This document shows, one piece after another, positions 63,202 to 64,000 of a stretch of 64,000 bases of DNA (its first letter is position 1; every line of letters begins with the position of its first letter). The position numbers and the translations under genes were made by a program. The notes under the pieces are model-generated. The model was not told the origin of the DNA and searched no databases. It worked only from the letters and a program-made list of their open reading frames with translations. Source of the stretch: Balneolaceae bacterium UBA7797 (lineage in GTDB: Bacteria > Bacteroidota > Rhodothermia > Balneolales > Balneolaceae). The stretch spans positions 186,001 to 250,000 of the forward strand of contig DLCN01000003.1 in NCBI GenBank assembly GCA_002480645.1. Direction: 5' to 3'.

Positions 63202-63507
63202 ATGGTAAAACATATTGTGATGTGGCGGCTTCATGCAGAAGCGAACGGTAAATCGAACAAAGAGAACGCGATCATTTTTAAAGAAAAGCTGGAGAGCCTT
63301 CCTGCAAAGATCGAAGCTATTGAGAGTTTGGAAGTCGGAATCGGATATAATGAACCTGTTGGCCCCGTTTACGACCTGGTGCTGACTACCACGCACGCAT
63401 CCAGAGATAAACTAACAGAATATGCAGAGCATCCTGATCATCAGGAAGTAGTGGCTTGGGCAAAAACTGTGATCGACGAACGTCGCGCAGTAGATTATGA
63501 GTTCTGA
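63202..63507 (+). CDS. Dabb-domain (stress-response A/B barrel) protein
   Basis: This is a 101-residue small protein with a dimeric alpha/beta-barrel ('Dabb') domain. It starts MVKHIVMWRLHAEANGKSNK, a strand with the conserved His (HIVMW), then a helix and the EVGIGYNEPVGPVYDLVLTT strand, and ends YAEHPDHQEVVAWAK. Such proteins occur as stress-associated dimers or domains in enzymes; the ligand is unknown. Confidence 0.88.
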   Translation: MVKHIVMWRLHAEANGKSNKENAIIFKEKLESLPAKIEAIESLEVGIGYNEPVGPVYDLVLTTTHASRDKLTEYAEHPDHQEVVAWAKTVIDERRAVDYEF

Positions 63508-63553
63508 AGCTTCCGGTTTTATGAAGTAGTAACATTCAAATCAACACATGTAA

Positions 63554-63829
63554 ATGTCTGATCAAGAACCCGTAGAGTTACCGATCGATGGGATATTAGA
63601 CCTGCATCTTTTTAATCCTAAGGAAGTGAAAGACCTGATTTCTGATTACATTGAGGCTTGTCTGGATAAGAATATCTATTCGATCCGTATCATACATGGC
63701 AAGGGAAAGGGAGTGTTGAGGAGAATGGTACACAGTATATTGGATAACCATGAACGAGTTTCCTCCTACCGGTTAGCAGACGATTCCAGCAGTTGGGGAG
63801 CGACATTAGTTGAGTTAAATAAACAGTAA
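63554..63829 (+). CDS. Smr-domain protein
   Basis: This is a 91-residue stand-alone Smr domain, the nuclease-like domain found at the C-terminus of MutS2. The conserved motifs are LDLHLFNPKEVKDLI (DLH), IIHGKGKGVLRRMV (HGKG.G) and the final strand SSWGATLVELN. It directly abuts the next gene (TAA then ATG), which looks like the start of a MutS-type protein, so the MutS2-like functions may be split across two genes. Confidence 0.9.
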   Translation: MSDQEPVELPIDGILDLHLFNPKEVKDLISDYIEACLDKNIYSIRIIHGKGKGVLRRMVHSILDNHERVSSYRLADDSSSWGATLVELNKQ

Positions 63830-64000
63830 ATGAGCAAAGAAAAGATCAGAACCTTAATAGAGCGACATGTACAACGAATTGAACGCAGATTGGATGAACG
63901 GGAGGCTCTGAATAATACAATATCAAGGATCCGTATCGGTTATTTTCTGATCGCGGTTTTTACGGCCTATGCCAGTTATGAGCCTATTGTAAAAATAAAT
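63830..64000 (+). CDS. N-terminal fragment, possibly membrane MutS-like protein
   Basis: Only 57 residues are inside the window. A charged helical start (IRTLIERHVQRIERRLDE) leads to ISRIRIGYFLIAVFTAY, the beginning of a membrane segment. This layout resembles membrane-associated MutS-family proteins in Bacteroidota, where a short arm precedes two N-terminal helices. The ATPase domain would lie beyond the end, so identification rests on pattern and on the abutting Smr gene only. Confidence 0.4.
   Translation, partial: MSKEKIRTLIERHVQRIERRLDEREALNNTISRIRIGYFLIAVFTAYASYEPIVKIN

Overview
The window reads as chromosomal DNA of a Bacteroidota-like bacterium, most probably from the Balneolota/Rhodothermota side. 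The evidence is a very large SprA (type 9 secretion translocon), a menaquinone operon, a periplasmic Reg_prop/Y_Y_Y histidine kinase, a TonB receptor with a carboxypeptidase-regulatory N-domain, a short RpoD lacking region 1.1, many starts without Shine-Dalgarno sequences, and a few TAnnTTTG-type promoter boxes. The assignment is inference; no rRNA or other marker is present. Genes are densely packed. I see no tRNA, rRNA, insertion sequence, prophage or CRISPR array.

Layout. 1-5.5 kb: tail of an alpha/beta hydrolase, a lipoprotein and a secreted DUF5695-type protein, then oligoendopeptidase F. 5.6-9.8 kb: a GAF/degenerate-GGDEF protein, phosphopentomutase, a tail-anchored zinc-ribbon protein and the primary sigma factor. 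9.8-13.2 kb: a Gfo/Idh/MocA oxidoreductase and a GNAT-like protein, divergent from an APH/choline-kinase-like protein whose catalytic Asp is replaced by Asn. 13.2-19.8 kb: histidine kinase, response regulator, a very unusual aromatic and Ser/Arg-rich lipoprotein, and an outer-membrane barrel. 19.9-26.5 kb: CorA, an OmpA-type lipoprotein, the conserved ybbP-ybbA/tesA cluster and a SIMPL protein. 26.5-31.5 kb: a TonB receptor and SGNH lipoprotein operon behind a LacI-family-type operator. 31.6-34.4 kb: grpE, dnaJ and a secreted propeller-like protein. 34.5-39.4 kb: menF-menD-menH-menB. 39.4-41.6 kb: small DUF proteins, an SGNH hydrolase and a SixA-like phosphatase. 41.6-53.9 kb: an envelope block with two LptF/LptG-type permeases, SprA, Lnt and RsmI. 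54-58.9 kb: a VOC protein, a small membrane protein, a GIN-domain protein with an elaborate leader, a DEAD-box helicase with a structured leader, and a lipoprotein of the sugar-isomerase fold. 59-64 kb: hisI, yidD, cysS, cutC, folE, a Dabb protein, an Smr protein and the start of a probable membrane MutS-like gene.

Most of this is housekeeping. The least explained parts are regulatory. The leaders of the TonB/SGNH operon and of the GIN-domain gene, 28 kb apart, each carry an exact TGNAANCGNTTNCA palindrome and an identical 13-base motif. tesA has no terminator of its own, and the first one on its strand lies beyond the gene facing it, so long antisense transcription is likely. Proteins worth attention are the pseudokinase-like protein, the dead GGDEF protein, and the low-complexity lipoprotein linked to its own two-component system. 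I did not find a clearly new multi-gene defence or biosynthetic system.
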